Part shown: piece by piece, positions 26,561 to 35,419 of the stretch
Layout of the letters: each line of letters begins with the position of its first letter
Numbering within the stretch: the first letter of the stretch is position 1
Source of the DNA: Bacteroidota bacterium
Lineage (GTDB): Bacteria; Bacteroidota; Bacteroidia; Chitinophagales; Chitinophagaceae
Length of the DNA stretch: 64,000 bases
Assembly (NCBI GenBank): GCA_018266555.1
Contig: JAFEAF010000004.1
Location: forward strand, 62,001 to 126,000
Direction: 5' to 3'
Notes under the pieces: generated by a model
Database searches by the model: none
What the model was told of the DNA's origin: nothing
The model's input: the letters and a program-made list of their open reading frames with translations, nothing else
Position numbers and translations under genes: made by a program

Positions 26561-29317
26561 TTATATGCTGAAAGCAGTTTCCACTATTTCTTCCTGCTCT
26601 TGTGCATGTACTTTTGAATATCCTGAAGCGGTTGATGCCGATGGCTGTCGGCTGATCACACCATAATTAATACTTTTCAAATTCATTTGCAGATAAGATG
26701 CCGCACCCATATTGAGCGGTTCTTCCTGTACCCAGAACCATGTTGCCTTGCTGTACTTTCTGTACAATTGCTCCAGTTGGGTTAATGGCAAAGGATACAA
26801 TTGTTCCATCCGAATCAATGCCACATCAGTCTTTTTATCTTTTTGCCGGCGCTCTTCAAGATCAAAATAAATTTTACCGCTGCAAAACAAAACTTTTTTC
26901 ACTTTGCCTGCATCAACAACACTATCGTCAATCACCTCTTTGAAACTACCGGTTGTAAATTCATCAATAGTAGAATAGGTGCCATGATGACGCAGGTTTG
27001 CCTTGGGTGAAAAATTAATCAATGGCTTACGGAACGGCCAGGCCAGTTGTCTTCTCAATCCATGAAATAAATTTGATGCGGTAGTAATGTTCGTAACCAC
27101 CATATTCAACTCGGCACATAATTGTAAAAAGCGTTCCATTCTTCCACTGCTGTGTTCCGGCCCCTGCCCTTCATAGCCATGAGGCAATAACAATACAATT
27201 GCATTCATCCGGTTCCATTTTTGCTCACCTGCTGCAATGAACTGATCAATCATCACCTGTGCTTCATTGGCAAAATCACCAAACTGCGCTTCCCATAATA
27301 CCAAAGCATTCGGGTTGGCCATAGCATATCCGTATTCAAAACCAAGTACGCCATACTCGCTCAATAGTGAATTATATATTCTGAATTCACCTTTGGCTCC
27401 GGGAATCCGGCTCAAACGATTATACGGTTGATCTGTATTTTCATCACGAAGTATGGCATGACGATGAGAAAATGTTCCTCGCTTTACATCCTGTCCGCTC
27501 AAGCGTACATCTTTTCCATCCAATAATAAACTTCCGTAAGCCATGAGTTCTGCAGTAGCCCAATCAATTTTCCTTTCTGTTTCAAACAATTTTATTTTAT
27601 CCTGCAAAATTTTTTCCACTTTCCGCATGGGCTTAAAATCATCGGGCCATTTTACGATGGCATCAAAAACAGTTTTAAAATTTTCTGCACGGATAGCTGT
27701 GGCGGGTGACTGATCAAAATCCTGCAAATTGGCTTTGCGTAAACTTTTCCACCATATTTCAGGGGTTTGATAATGATAAGGTAACGGATGTTGTTTTATT
27801 TCATCAAGCCGTTCCTGCAGGTCAGCCCAGAATTTTTTTTCCATTTCTTTAGCAAGATCTTGTGCATCTGACTCTCCGTTTTCCAATAAATATTTTACAT
27901 ACACTTCTCTGGGGTTAGGATGTTCGTCTATTAATTCATACAAATGAGGTTGTGTAAATTTAGGATCATCCCCTTCGTTATGCCCATGACGGCGATAACA
28001 AACCATATCCACAAAAATATCTGAGTTAAATTGCTGGCGATATCTGGTTGCAATTTCCACACAGCGCACGACCGCTTCCGGATCATCGCCATTCACATGC
28101 AAAACCGGGGCTTGTACCGTAGCAGCTAAAGATGTACAGTAATCAGAAGTACGGGCATCATCAAAATCGGTGGTAAAACCAATTTGATTATTAATCACAA
28201 AATGAATTGTACCGCCACTGTAATAACCATCCAACCCGCTCATCTGAAGTAATTCATACACGATACCCTGTCCTGCAATCGAAGAATCCCCATGAATAAG
28301 TATGGGAAGGATTTTGCCAAAATTGCTTTGATACATTACATCTGCCTTGGCTCTTGCAAAACCAACAACTACCGGATCAACAGATTCAAGGTGTGATGGG
28401 TTAGGCATCAGTTTCAGGTGAATGGTTTTTTCATTCAATGCCTGCACCTCACTGCCAAACCCCATGTGATATTTTACGTCACCGCTTCCCATAGTTTGAT
28501 CGGGTTTGACGGCCGCTTCAAACTCACTGAATATTTGTTCATAAGTTTTGCCCATAATATTGGCCAAAATATTCAACCGGCCCCGGTGCGCCATACCGAT
28601 CACCACTTCTTGTACATCGTGTTCTGCAGCCGTATTGATAATGGAATCTAATGCGGCAATAGTTGTTTCGCCGCCTTCAAGAGAAAATCTTTTTTGACCA
28701 ACAAATTTGGTGTGAAGAAATTTCTCAAAGATGACCCCCTGGTTTAATTTCTCAAGTATTCGCTGCCGTTGTTGCAATGAAAAAGGTTTATGAATGGTTG
28801 TTTCTACTTCTTTTTCTAACCAATCAATTCTCTCCTGGTCTATCAGGGAATTATATTCAACACCTACATGTTCTGTATAACATTTAGCAAGGTGATTAAG
28901 GATTTTTTGTAAAGAAGAACGTCCTAATCCTATAAATTTCCCTGATTCAAACTCTTCATTCAAATCGTTTTCACTCAATCCAAAATATTTTAGCTCCAAA
29001 CGGGCTCCCCGGTCTTTTCTTTCACGAATGGGGTTTGTTTTAGTAATCAGATGTCCCTTCTTCCTATACGCAAGTATCAGGTTATATACGGCAAATTCCT
29101 TTGAAAGTTGGGATGAATCTGTAATGACAACCGCTGCAGGAGTCACAATCCCGGTTGCCGGATGGCCATTTGTAGCCCCGGCATTGACAGCAAAATCAAA
29201 GCCTTCAAAAAATTTACGTAATTCCGGGTCCACACTTTCTGGGCTTTTTACAAATTCCCGGTATAAGTTTTCAATAAATGCGGGGGAAGAATGAGTGATA
29301 TAAGTAAAATCCTTCAT
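26561..29317 (-). CDS. sucA: 2-oxoglutarate dehydrogenase E1 component
   Basis: 918 aa, the usual length. Thiamine-diphosphate enzyme that decarboxylates 2-oxoglutarate and passes the succinyl group to lipoyl-E2. The N-terminus (FIENLYREFVKSPESVDPELRKFFEGF) is the E2-binding peptide. GMAHRGRLNILANIMGK, HGDSSIAGQGIVYE and DMVCYRRHGHNEGDDPKFTQP carry the substrate and ThDP sites; the transketolase-like domain (about 580-780) and C-terminal domain (WVQEEPLNMGAASYL) are intact. The downstream neighbour is an opposite-strand gene only seven bases away. Confidence 0.96.
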   Translation of the reverse strand: MKDFTYITHSSPAFIENLYREFVKSPESVDPELRKFFEGFDFAVNAGATNGHPATGIVTPAAVVITDSSQLSKEFAVYNLILAYRKKGHLITKTNPIRERKDRGARLELKYFGLSENDLNEEFESGKFIGLGRSSLQKILNHLAKCYTEHVGVEYNSLIDQERIDWLEKEVETTIHKPFSLQQRQRILEKLNQGVIFEKFLHTKFVGQKRFSLEGGETTIAALDSIINTAAEHDVQEVVIGMAHRGRLNILANIMGKTYEQIFSEFEAAVKPDQTMGSGDVKYHMGFGSEVQALNEKTIHLKLMPNPSHLESVDPVVVGFARAKADVMYQSNFGKILPILIHGDSSIAGQGIVYELLQMSGLDGYYSGGTIHFVINNQIGFTTDFDDARTSDYCTSLAATVQAPVLHVNGDDPEAVVRCVEIATRYRQQFNSDIFVDMVCYRRHGHNEGDDPKFTQPHLYELIDEHPNPREVYVKYLLENGESDAQDLAKEMEKKFWADLQERLDEIKQHPLPYHYQTPEIWWKSLRKANLQDFDQSPATAIRAENFKTVFDAIVKWPDDFKPMRKVEKILQDKIKLFETERKIDWATAELMAYGSLLLDGKDVRLSGQDVKRGTFSHRHAILRDENTDQPYNRLSRIPGAKGEFRIYNSLLSEYGVLGFEYGYAMANPNALVLWEAQFGDFANEAQVMIDQFIAAGEQKWNRMNAIVLLLPHGYEGQGPEHSSGRMERFLQLCAELNMVVTNITTASNLFHGLRRQLAWPFRKPLINFSPKANLRHHGTYSTIDEFTTGSFKEVIDDSVVDAGKVKKVLFCSGKIYFDLEERRQKDKKTDVALIRMEQLYPLPLTQLEQLYRKYSKATWFWVQEEPLNMGAASYLQMNLKSINYGVISRQPSASTASGYSKVHAQEQEEIVETAFSI

Positions 29318-29472
29318 TGATATCTAAGCTCGGAAATGACCGAATTTCGGGTACAAATATCGCTTAAAATGTGCTAATCCCTGATGATTAACCTCAAAGT
29401 CCTTTTTTAACCTGTTTTAAAAATAAAATAAAGAAATTGGGATAATTTAGTTCCCAAATTCTTCCTTTAAAA

Positions 29473-29504
29473 TTTCAGGATTCAGTGCTGCTCTCTTACC
29501 TTTG
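29473..29504 (+). promoter_or_regulatory. Promoter for rpsT
   Basis: TTTC (29473-29476), 20-base spacer, TACCTTTG (29497-29504), close to TTTG-N19-TAnnTTTG. It would leave a leader of about 75 bases, including a GGAGG at 29518-29522, before the rpsT ATG. The same TACCTTTG box precedes rpmB at 54037. Confidence 0.5.
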
Positions 29505-29585
29505 CCTCCCTCCAAAAGGAGGAAAATTTTTAAACTAATTTGATTCGCCCGGTCAGAAGGGCTATCCTTAAAAAAGTATAACTAA

Positions 29586-29837
29586 ATGGCTAATCACAGC
29601 GCTACAAAAAAAGATGTAAGACAAGCTTCCAAACGTCGTGAAAAAAATAAGTATTACGGCAAAACCACCCGCAATGCGATCAGGGATCTAAAAGCTGCGA
29701 GCGGAGATGATGCAGCCAAAAAATTACCGGTAGTACTGAGCATGATTGATAAACTGGCAAGCAAAGGCATAATCCATAAGAATAAAGCAGCCAACCTGAA
29801 AAGCAAACTGACTAAGAAACGGGTTGCAGCAAAATAA
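29586..29837 (+). CDS. rpsT: 30S ribosomal protein S20
   Basis: 83 aa, highly basic. MANHSATKKDVRQASKRREKNKYYGKTTRNAIRDLK and the final KNKAANLKSKLTKK are typical of S20, which binds 16S rRNA during small-subunit assembly. It is a single gene with its own promoter and terminator, as usual for rpsT. Confidence 0.97.
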   Translation: MANHSATKKDVRQASKRREKNKYYGKTTRNAIRDLKAASGDDAAKKLPVVLSMIDKLASKGIIHKNKAANLKSKLTKKRVAAK

Positions 29838-29858
29838 CCGGCTCAGATTTAATTAATA

Positions 29859-29890
29859 AAATAGACTGCTCTTACCGGCGGTCTATTTTT
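29859..29890 (+). terminator. Rho-independent terminator after rpsT
   Basis: 8-bp stem AAATAGAC (29859-29866) / GTCTATTT (29881-29888), 14-nt loop, T-rich tail. It begins 21 bases after the stop. Confidence 0.82.
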
Positions 29891-29980
29891 GTTTAGATAG
29901 AATACAAAAAAGTATTCGATCCATACGGTACGGATTATTTGTTTTTTCTAATTACTTCAATTGGATTCGCTTAAATATCT

Positions 29981-30808
29981 TCATTTGCAATCAGAATATG
30001 TGAACTTGAATTTTTTATTTGTTCCTTTACCTGTGACAGTCACTGATTCAATTCTTCCATATTCATCCCAGGTATAAGAAAAGGATCTTGTGATATTATT
30101 TATAAGGTTCTTTTCCGGTTCAATTTTGAAGAGAGGTTGTTTATCAGGACCTTTTTCGTCAAGCTCAATCTTTCTTTCCGGAACATGAATAGTTTGTTTA
30201 TAGCTAAATCCTGTAATCAGGTGGCTGTTGGTCATGGGCAGCATCAACCACCTTGTAGTCACCAAAAATAGCATAGGTCCGCCTTTCATGATGACATCGG
30301 GTTTGGCGGTATTAAAAGTAGCAGTAAGCTCTCCCTTATCTGTCACTTTGGTATCATACATGGTTCCTTCCCATTTCATCAGGGCCAGGTCGCCATTTTT
30401 ATCATAAACATATTTTGTTGTTTTAAAGCTTTCCTCACCTGCTAAATCCCAATTGATAATCTTTCCTTCCTTGCTGATCTTAAACATACTGTTGCGGTCA
30501 GCATCTTCATCACCTTCATTCATGGTAATGATAAAACTGCCATCTCCATTATCATCCCATTTTACTCCTTTTTGCTTTACAGGCAAAGGAAGACCTGAAG
30601 GCCCTGTAATAAATTTTATACTTTTGGATCCTTCGTCTTCATCAAGCCCTGTAATGGCTATAAGCTTTTCATTTTTATCAAACTGAAGTGTGACCACATC
30701 GCCTTCACCGCTTACGGTTATCTTTGTGCATTGTGCTGTTGTAACCAGGGAACACAACATGCTTCCAGCTATCAGTAATACATGTAAAACTGTCTTTGTA
30801 TTCTTCAT
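29981..30808 (-). CDS. Secreted protein of unknown function
   Basis: 275 aa with a signal peptide (about 1-25, ending TTAQ). The body shows repeated short beta-strand pairs with YD/DENG turns (VYDKNGDLALMKW, FSYTWDEYGRIESVTV), resembling RHS/YD-type hairpin repeats in a small beta-sheet protein, with no catalytic motif. I do not recognise the family. It is 11 bases downstream of the OmpA-like gene on the same strand and probably co-transcribed. Confidence 0.68.
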   Translation of the reverse strand: MKNTKTVLHVLLIAGSMLCSLVTTAQCTKITVSGEGDVVTLQFDKNEKLIAITGLDEDEGSKSIKFITGPSGLPLPVKQKGVKWDDNGDGSFIITMNEGDEDADRNSMFKISKEGKIINWDLAGEESFKTTKYVYDKNGDLALMKWEGTMYDTKVTDKGELTATFNTAKPDVIMKGGPMLFLVTTRWLMLPMTNSHLITGFSYKQTIHVPERKIELDEKGPDKQPLFKIEPEKNLINNITRSFSYTWDEYGRIESVTVTGKGTNKKFKFTYSDCK

Positions 30809-30819
30809 ATAATTAAAAT

Positions 30820-32133
30820 TTATATTTTTACAAATTCCACCCGCCGGTTTTGAGCCTTCCCTTCGGTAGTAGTATTAGGAGCCACCGGTTTTGTTTCGCC
30901 CATGCCTTCCGTTTGCATACGGCTTTCTTCAATACCAAACTCATTCGATAATGCTTTTTTTACCGCTTCAGCCCTTTTCTTTGACAATACAAGGTTGGCA
31001 GCATTATCACCGTCACTGTCGGTATGGCCGATGATTTTTACTTTCAATTCTTTGTTTTCTTTCAGCACCACCGCAATATCTTTCAATGTGCCGAAAGAAG
31101 ATGCCATGATCTCAGCCGAATTAGCATCAAACAATATCCCGTTTGTGCTGTATTTGCCCTCGGTGACTAATTTATTTCTTGTATCCGGCAAGCCGCTTGC
31201 ATATTTAAAATTACTGATAAGCCAGGTACTCCCGTCATTATTTAATGAAGTGGCGAAACGTAACGTGGTATATTTTATTTCAGGGGAGAGTAAAGAAGGT
31301 GCATCCACTACCTTGGTTTCATTAAGGTAAACCCGTAACCTGTTTTTTTGCCGCCATACTGCTACATGGTATGAAAATGCTTTATTCCTATCCAGTCCGG
31401 TTACATTAAATTCATTAGCCATCAGCTTTTCACCATTTTTTGTATAGCATCCTATAGCAATATTGCTCATGTAAGGGTTTATTTCAAAATAACTGCGATC
31501 CGGAGTGAATTCAAATGCTGATTTACTTGTCTTATTTATTATTTGAAATGCCAAGTTTGCTGTATTCGGGCCTTGCCTTGAAGAAAGTGGAATAAAAAGC
31601 AAATCATACTCAACGGTAAAACTTTCAGGGAGTGATGTAATATAATCAGGCAGATAAAATCCTTCTTTTGAAACGTTAAGCCATTTACCTTCTATATTGT
31701 CTACCGTCATTATTTCACCGGAAGCATTGGTAGTCCATTTAGCGGGAAAATCGCCTACAGCATCTTGCATAAAATCATCATATCCCAGGATTTTTTCTCC
31801 GGGAATAAAATCGTATTTGCTATACGCCTTCAGCGTTGTATTGGATACGGGGGTTGCTAATGCTTTATTGTTTGTCGGAATAGTATCACTAACAGATTTT
31901 ACTTTATTATCATCCTGATTATTATTATCTTCTTTCGACTTTTTATTTTTCTTGCCACCAAATATTTTATCCAGCGATTTATCCACTACTTTATCTGCAG
32001 CTTTTTCTGTAGCCCTTCCCGCCCCCTGTTTTGCACCTTCTGCAGCACTGCGTTTAATAATATCGCCAACCTGGCCAAAACTAAGGGAGCAGATTTCAGG
32101 CACTAATGCCAGAAAAAGTATGTATTTTTTCAT
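30820..32133 (-). CDS. OmpA-family outer-membrane protein
   Basis: 437 aa: signal peptide (about 1-20), a Lys-rich low-complexity stretch (about 35-85), a beta-rich middle (about 105-315) that looks like a concanavalin-type jelly roll (FTVEYDLLFIPLSS, LRVYLNETKVVDAP), and a C-terminal OmpA domain (about 325-437) with IIGHTDSDGDNAANLVLSKKRAEAV and NRRVEFVKI, which binds peptidoglycan. It probably links the envelope to the wall; the middle domain may bind glycan. First gene of a two-gene unit with the secreted protein downstream. Confidence 0.83.
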   Translation of the reverse strand: MKKYILFLALVPEICSLSFGQVGDIIKRSAAEGAKQGAGRATEKAADKVVDKSLDKIFGGKKNKKSKEDNNNQDDNKVKSVSDTIPTNNKALATPVSNTTLKAYSKYDFIPGEKILGYDDFMQDAVGDFPAKWTTNASGEIMTVDNIEGKWLNVSKEGFYLPDYITSLPESFTVEYDLLFIPLSSRQGPNTANLAFQIINKTSKSAFEFTPDRSYFEINPYMSNIAIGCYTKNGEKLMANEFNVTGLDRNKAFSYHVAVWRQKNRLRVYLNETKVVDAPSLLSPEIKYTTLRFATSLNNDGSTWLISNFKYASGLPDTRNKLVTEGKYSTNGILFDANSAEIMASSFGTLKDIAVVLKENKELKVKIIGHTDSDGDNAANLVLSKKRAEAVKKALSNEFGIEESRMQTEGMGETKPVAPNTTTEGKAQNRRVEFVKI

Positions 32134-32447
32134 GTGTATATATTTTTGTTTTATTTACCACTTGCCTTTCTGGCCGGACCGCCAGGGAATTATCCATAAA
32201 TTTTCCAGAATGCATTTGAACCTTGGAATAGATGTAACCGAATTTAATAACAGATGTGAAACTAAGGGGTGAGATCAGCTTTGCATAGCAGCGTTGTATC
32301 TATGGTGGAAATAGCTAAATATCCGGTGGCAATTGATTAATGAATGTTTTTTGTGCCGGTATCTGCCGTGTATTTTCTTATATACGTCACCGACACAACC
32401 ACAATAGCAAATTATTCAATACCGGATAATGATCTGTTGCTTTATGA

Positions 32448-32455
32448 TAGTTTTG
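32448..32455 (+). promoter_or_regulatory. Candidate -7 box for the histidine kinase operon
   Basis: TAGTTTTG matches TAnnTTTG, 67 bases before the ATG at 32523. The 389-base divergent gap 32134-32522 holds no other gene, RNA or strong hairpin that I recognise. Confidence 0.38.
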
Positions 32456-32522
32456 TAAATTGACATTGTTTTTATCTTAAAAAACATCAGCGCTTATTTT
32501 TAAACACCCTTATTCAAGTACT

Positions 32523-34613
32523 ATGTCCGGCTTTTGTATTTGTTTCAAAAAAAAACAGGTTTTCCGGAAATGTGTTACCTGCCTGATATTTTTTTTTATA
32601 TATAGCTCTATCCATGCTCAGGAAAAAGCTGGCCCTCCATTGCCAGCGGAATATTATGCGCTGAAGACTGATAATGAAAAAATGCTTTTTTTAATGAAAG
32701 CAATCAGCGATTCCCTGGATGAAGGCCAGTTGAATCCGGTATTGGAGTGGTCAAAGGCCGGGTTAAAAATGGCTGAAAAGAACAAAGTAGATTCATTGAA
32801 AGGGATTTTTTTATTTGATATGGGCAAAGCCTATACATATAAATACAACCAATACGACACCGCTATTTTTTATTATAAAAAAGTGATCCCTTATTTCCCC
32901 GATAAAATGCGTAAGTATAATGTATTTTCTGTCAGGGAAATCATGGAGCGGTATGCCGACCTTGGAAATAAGGATTCCTCCTTTGTCTATCTTAATGTTT
33001 TAAAAGCTCTGATTGATACGATGCCGGATTCTTCTCCCAAAAAAATTACTTTATCTCAAAACATTGCCACTGTGTACCAATACTTCGGCATGTTTAATAC
33101 AGCTATCTATTATTTCCAGGCAGCCATCAGGGGCAACAGGCAAATCAATAATTTCAGAGGGCTAGGTCTTGCATTGGCTAATCTTGCTGAATTGTATAAT
33201 GAAATGGACGATAACGAAAAAGCTATACAATATTCGAAACAAGCTTTACAATACCTGGCGGATGTGAATCAGCCCTATATGCAAACTGCCGGCAATATTG
33301 CCGATTTTTATATTGACCAGGGGAATTATGATTCAGCATTAGTGTATTTGAAAAGATCTTCGGACATGGCAGTAAAAATTGGTAATACAGAAACAGAGAT
33401 CTCCAACCAGGTTATATTGGCAAGAATTTTTATTGCTCAAAAAAAATATGATGCGGCCCAAAGCCTTTTAGATAAATCAATCGCTCAATTACGTCTTACA
33501 GACAATCAATGGGTGCTCAGCAAAGCACTCATCAATTATGCGGTATTAGATTCCAGCCGCCAGGACTATAATGCCGCAAAAAAACATTTGACAGAAGCCC
33601 TAACTATTTCCAGGAAAAATTCATTCCTCATATTTACAATTTTATCCCTGAAAAACCTTGCTGCTCTTCTTTCCCGTACAGGAGATTACAAAAACTCTTT
33701 ATTATACCACAACGAATATGTTAAACTTAAAGACTCTGTTGCCGGTGAAAAAACTAAAGCGCAGCTCAATGACCTTGAAATAAGTTACAATACTTTACAA
33801 AAAGAGCAGGAGATTGCCCTGCTCAAAAAAGATAATGACATTAAAAAACTGGAATTAAAAAACAGCCGGAAAACATTTTTATTCTACATTGCCGGTTTTA
33901 TTATTTTGCTTGCTTTAACCGGGATCATTTTTTACAACCGGAGCCGCCGTAATAAAATAAAAATGGGGAAATTAAAGGCAGAGTTACAGTCACAGGTATT
34001 ACGATCACAAATGAATCCGCATTTTATTTTCAACTGTCTTAACAGCATTGAAAACTTTATAATGCAAAACGATAAGAGACAGGCGTCTGATTATCTGAAC
34101 AAATTTTCAAGTCTGATACGAAGCATATTGGACAGCAGCCGTAATGAAGTAGTTCCGCTTTCGAAGGACATGGAAGCACTGAATCTGTATGTAGAACTGG
34201 AGCAACTCCGCTTTAATCACAAATTCAATTATAAATCGTTTATAGACCCGGCTCTTGCCGGCGGTGATTACAGAGTCCCCGCCCTCCTGATTCAGCCTTA
34301 TATTGAAAATGCGATTGTACATGGATTGGCGCATAGCGATGAAAATGATCTGAACCTAACCGTTACTGCTTCTCTTGAGGATGATAAAATAAAATACAAA
34401 ATTCAGGATAACGGCATCGGTAGAAATAAATCGAAACAATATAATAGACATAACAAACCTAATCATGAGAGTGTAGGATTAAAAATTACGGAACAACGTA
34501 TTTTTATTTTTAACGGAAATAAAAAATATGATCCCGTATCCATTACTGACCTGTTTGATGAACATAAAAATCCGGACGGAACCAAAGTAGAAGTAACAAT
34601 TAAAGCCATCTGA
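32523..34613 (+). CDS. TPR-containing LytS-type sensor histidine kinase
   Basis: 696 aa: signal/anchor (about 15-32), periplasmic TPR array (about 60-400; ALANLAELYNEMDDNEKAIQYSKQAL and similar), coiled coil (405-450), one membrane helix (about 451-471), then a His_kinase domain of the LytS/YehU type with phospho-acceptor H500 in SQMNPHFIFNCLNS and a short HATPase (LLIQPYIENAIVHGL, QDNGIGRNKS). It should phosphorylate the LytTR regulator encoded four bases downstream. The TPRs probably sense a protein or peptide. This kinase type is common in Bacteroidota. Confidence 0.92.
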   Translation: MSGFCICFKKKQVFRKCVTCLIFFFIYSSIHAQEKAGPPLPAEYYALKTDNEKMLFLMKAISDSLDEGQLNPVLEWSKAGLKMAEKNKVDSLKGIFLFDMGKAYTYKYNQYDTAIFYYKKVIPYFPDKMRKYNVFSVREIMERYADLGNKDSSFVYLNVLKALIDTMPDSSPKKITLSQNIATVYQYFGMFNTAIYYFQAAIRGNRQINNFRGLGLALANLAELYNEMDDNEKAIQYSKQALQYLADVNQPYMQTAGNIADFYIDQGNYDSALVYLKRSSDMAVKIGNTETEISNQVILARIFIAQKKYDAAQSLLDKSIAQLRLTDNQWVLSKALINYAVLDSSRQDYNAAKKHLTEALTISRKNSFLIFTILSLKNLAALLSRTGDYKNSLLYHNEYVKLKDSVAGEKTKAQLNDLEISYNTLQKEQEIALLKKDNDIKKLELKNSRKTFLFYIAGFIILLALTGIIFYNRSRRNKIKMGKLKAELQSQVLRSQMNPHFIFNCLNSIENFIMQNDKRQASDYLNKFSSLIRSILDSSRNEVVPLSKDMEALNLYVELEQLRFNHKFNYKSFIDPALAGGDYRVPALLIQPYIENAIVHGLAHSDENDLNLTVTASLEDDKIKYKIQDNGIGRNKSKQYNRHNKPNHESVGLKITEQRIFIFNGNKKYDPVSITDLFDEHKNPDGTKVEVTIKAI

Positions 34614-34617
34614 CCAC

Positions 34618-35367
34618 ATGGAACCATTAAAAGCAATCTTGGTGGATGATGAGTTTAGCAGTCTTCAAAACCTGCATCAAAAACTAAACGAATTTTGTCC
34701 TGATGTAAAAGTAGTCGCCACAGCGCAAAAGCCTGAAGACGCTATCCTGCTGATACAGCAACATAGACCCGATGTCATATTTCTTGATATTGAGATGCCC
34801 CGGATGAATGGTTTCAGAATGCTTGACGAATTGGGGGAATACGATTTTGATATCATTTTCACTACGGCATATAATCATTATGCCGTTGATGCTATTCGCA
34901 TCAGTGCTTTTGACTATCTCACCAAGCCTATTGCCATAAAAGACCTGCAAAACGCAGTAGAAAGGTTAATAAGACAAAAAAAAGGAAAGACTAAAGATCA
35001 GTTAGATGTGCTTCGCCAGTCATTTTCTCCCGCTAAAAGCCAGGAAGAAAAAATTGCCATACCTACTCATGATGGATTGGAATTTATGCAGATAAAAAAT
35101 ATCATTCATATTGAATCCAGCTCCAATTATTCCAAATTATTCCTGACAGATGGTAAATCAATATTGGTTACCCGCCTGTTAAAAGAATTTGAAGATATAC
35201 TTCATTCGTACAATTTCTTCAGGATTCACAATTCTCATCTTATCAATTTGTCCTATGTAAAAAAATATATCCGCGGTGAAGGCGGCCAGGTTATCATGCA
35301 AAATGGAGACGTTATTGATGTGTCACGAAGAAAGAAAGAGGAATTTCTGAAAATATTCAGCTCGTAA
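34618..35367 (+). CDS. LytTR-family response regulator
   Basis: 249 aa. Receiver domain (1-120) with acidic pair D10-D11, phospho-acceptor D57 (VIFLDIEMP), conserved Thr (FTTAYNHYAVDA) and Lys (YLTKP). The C-terminal LytTR DNA-binding domain (about 145-245) contains IIHIESSSNYSKLFL, FFRIHNSHLINL and VDVSRRKKEEF-type motifs. It starts four bases after the kinase stop, so the pair is one operon. Target genes cannot be named. Confidence 0.95.
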   Translation: MEPLKAILVDDEFSSLQNLHQKLNEFCPDVKVVATAQKPEDAILLIQQHRPDVIFLDIEMPRMNGFRMLDELGEYDFDIIFTTAYNHYAVDAIRISAFDYLTKPIAIKDLQNAVERLIRQKKGKTKDQLDVLRQSFSPAKSQEEKIAIPTHDGLEFMQIKNIIHIESSSNYSKLFLTDGKSILVTRLLKEFEDILHSYNFFRIHNSHLINLSYVKKYIRGEGGQVIMQNGDVIDVSRRKKEEFLKIFSS

Positions 35368-35419
35368 AAAAAACTATTTATATTCATTTCCATATAAGTT
35401 TTTCGATTACCTTGCCGGA

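Noticed and set aside
30902-31330. 142-codon plus-strand open frame over the OmpA-like gene
   Set aside because: Antisense of the conserved OmpA domain, Ser/Phe-rich, no start signal.
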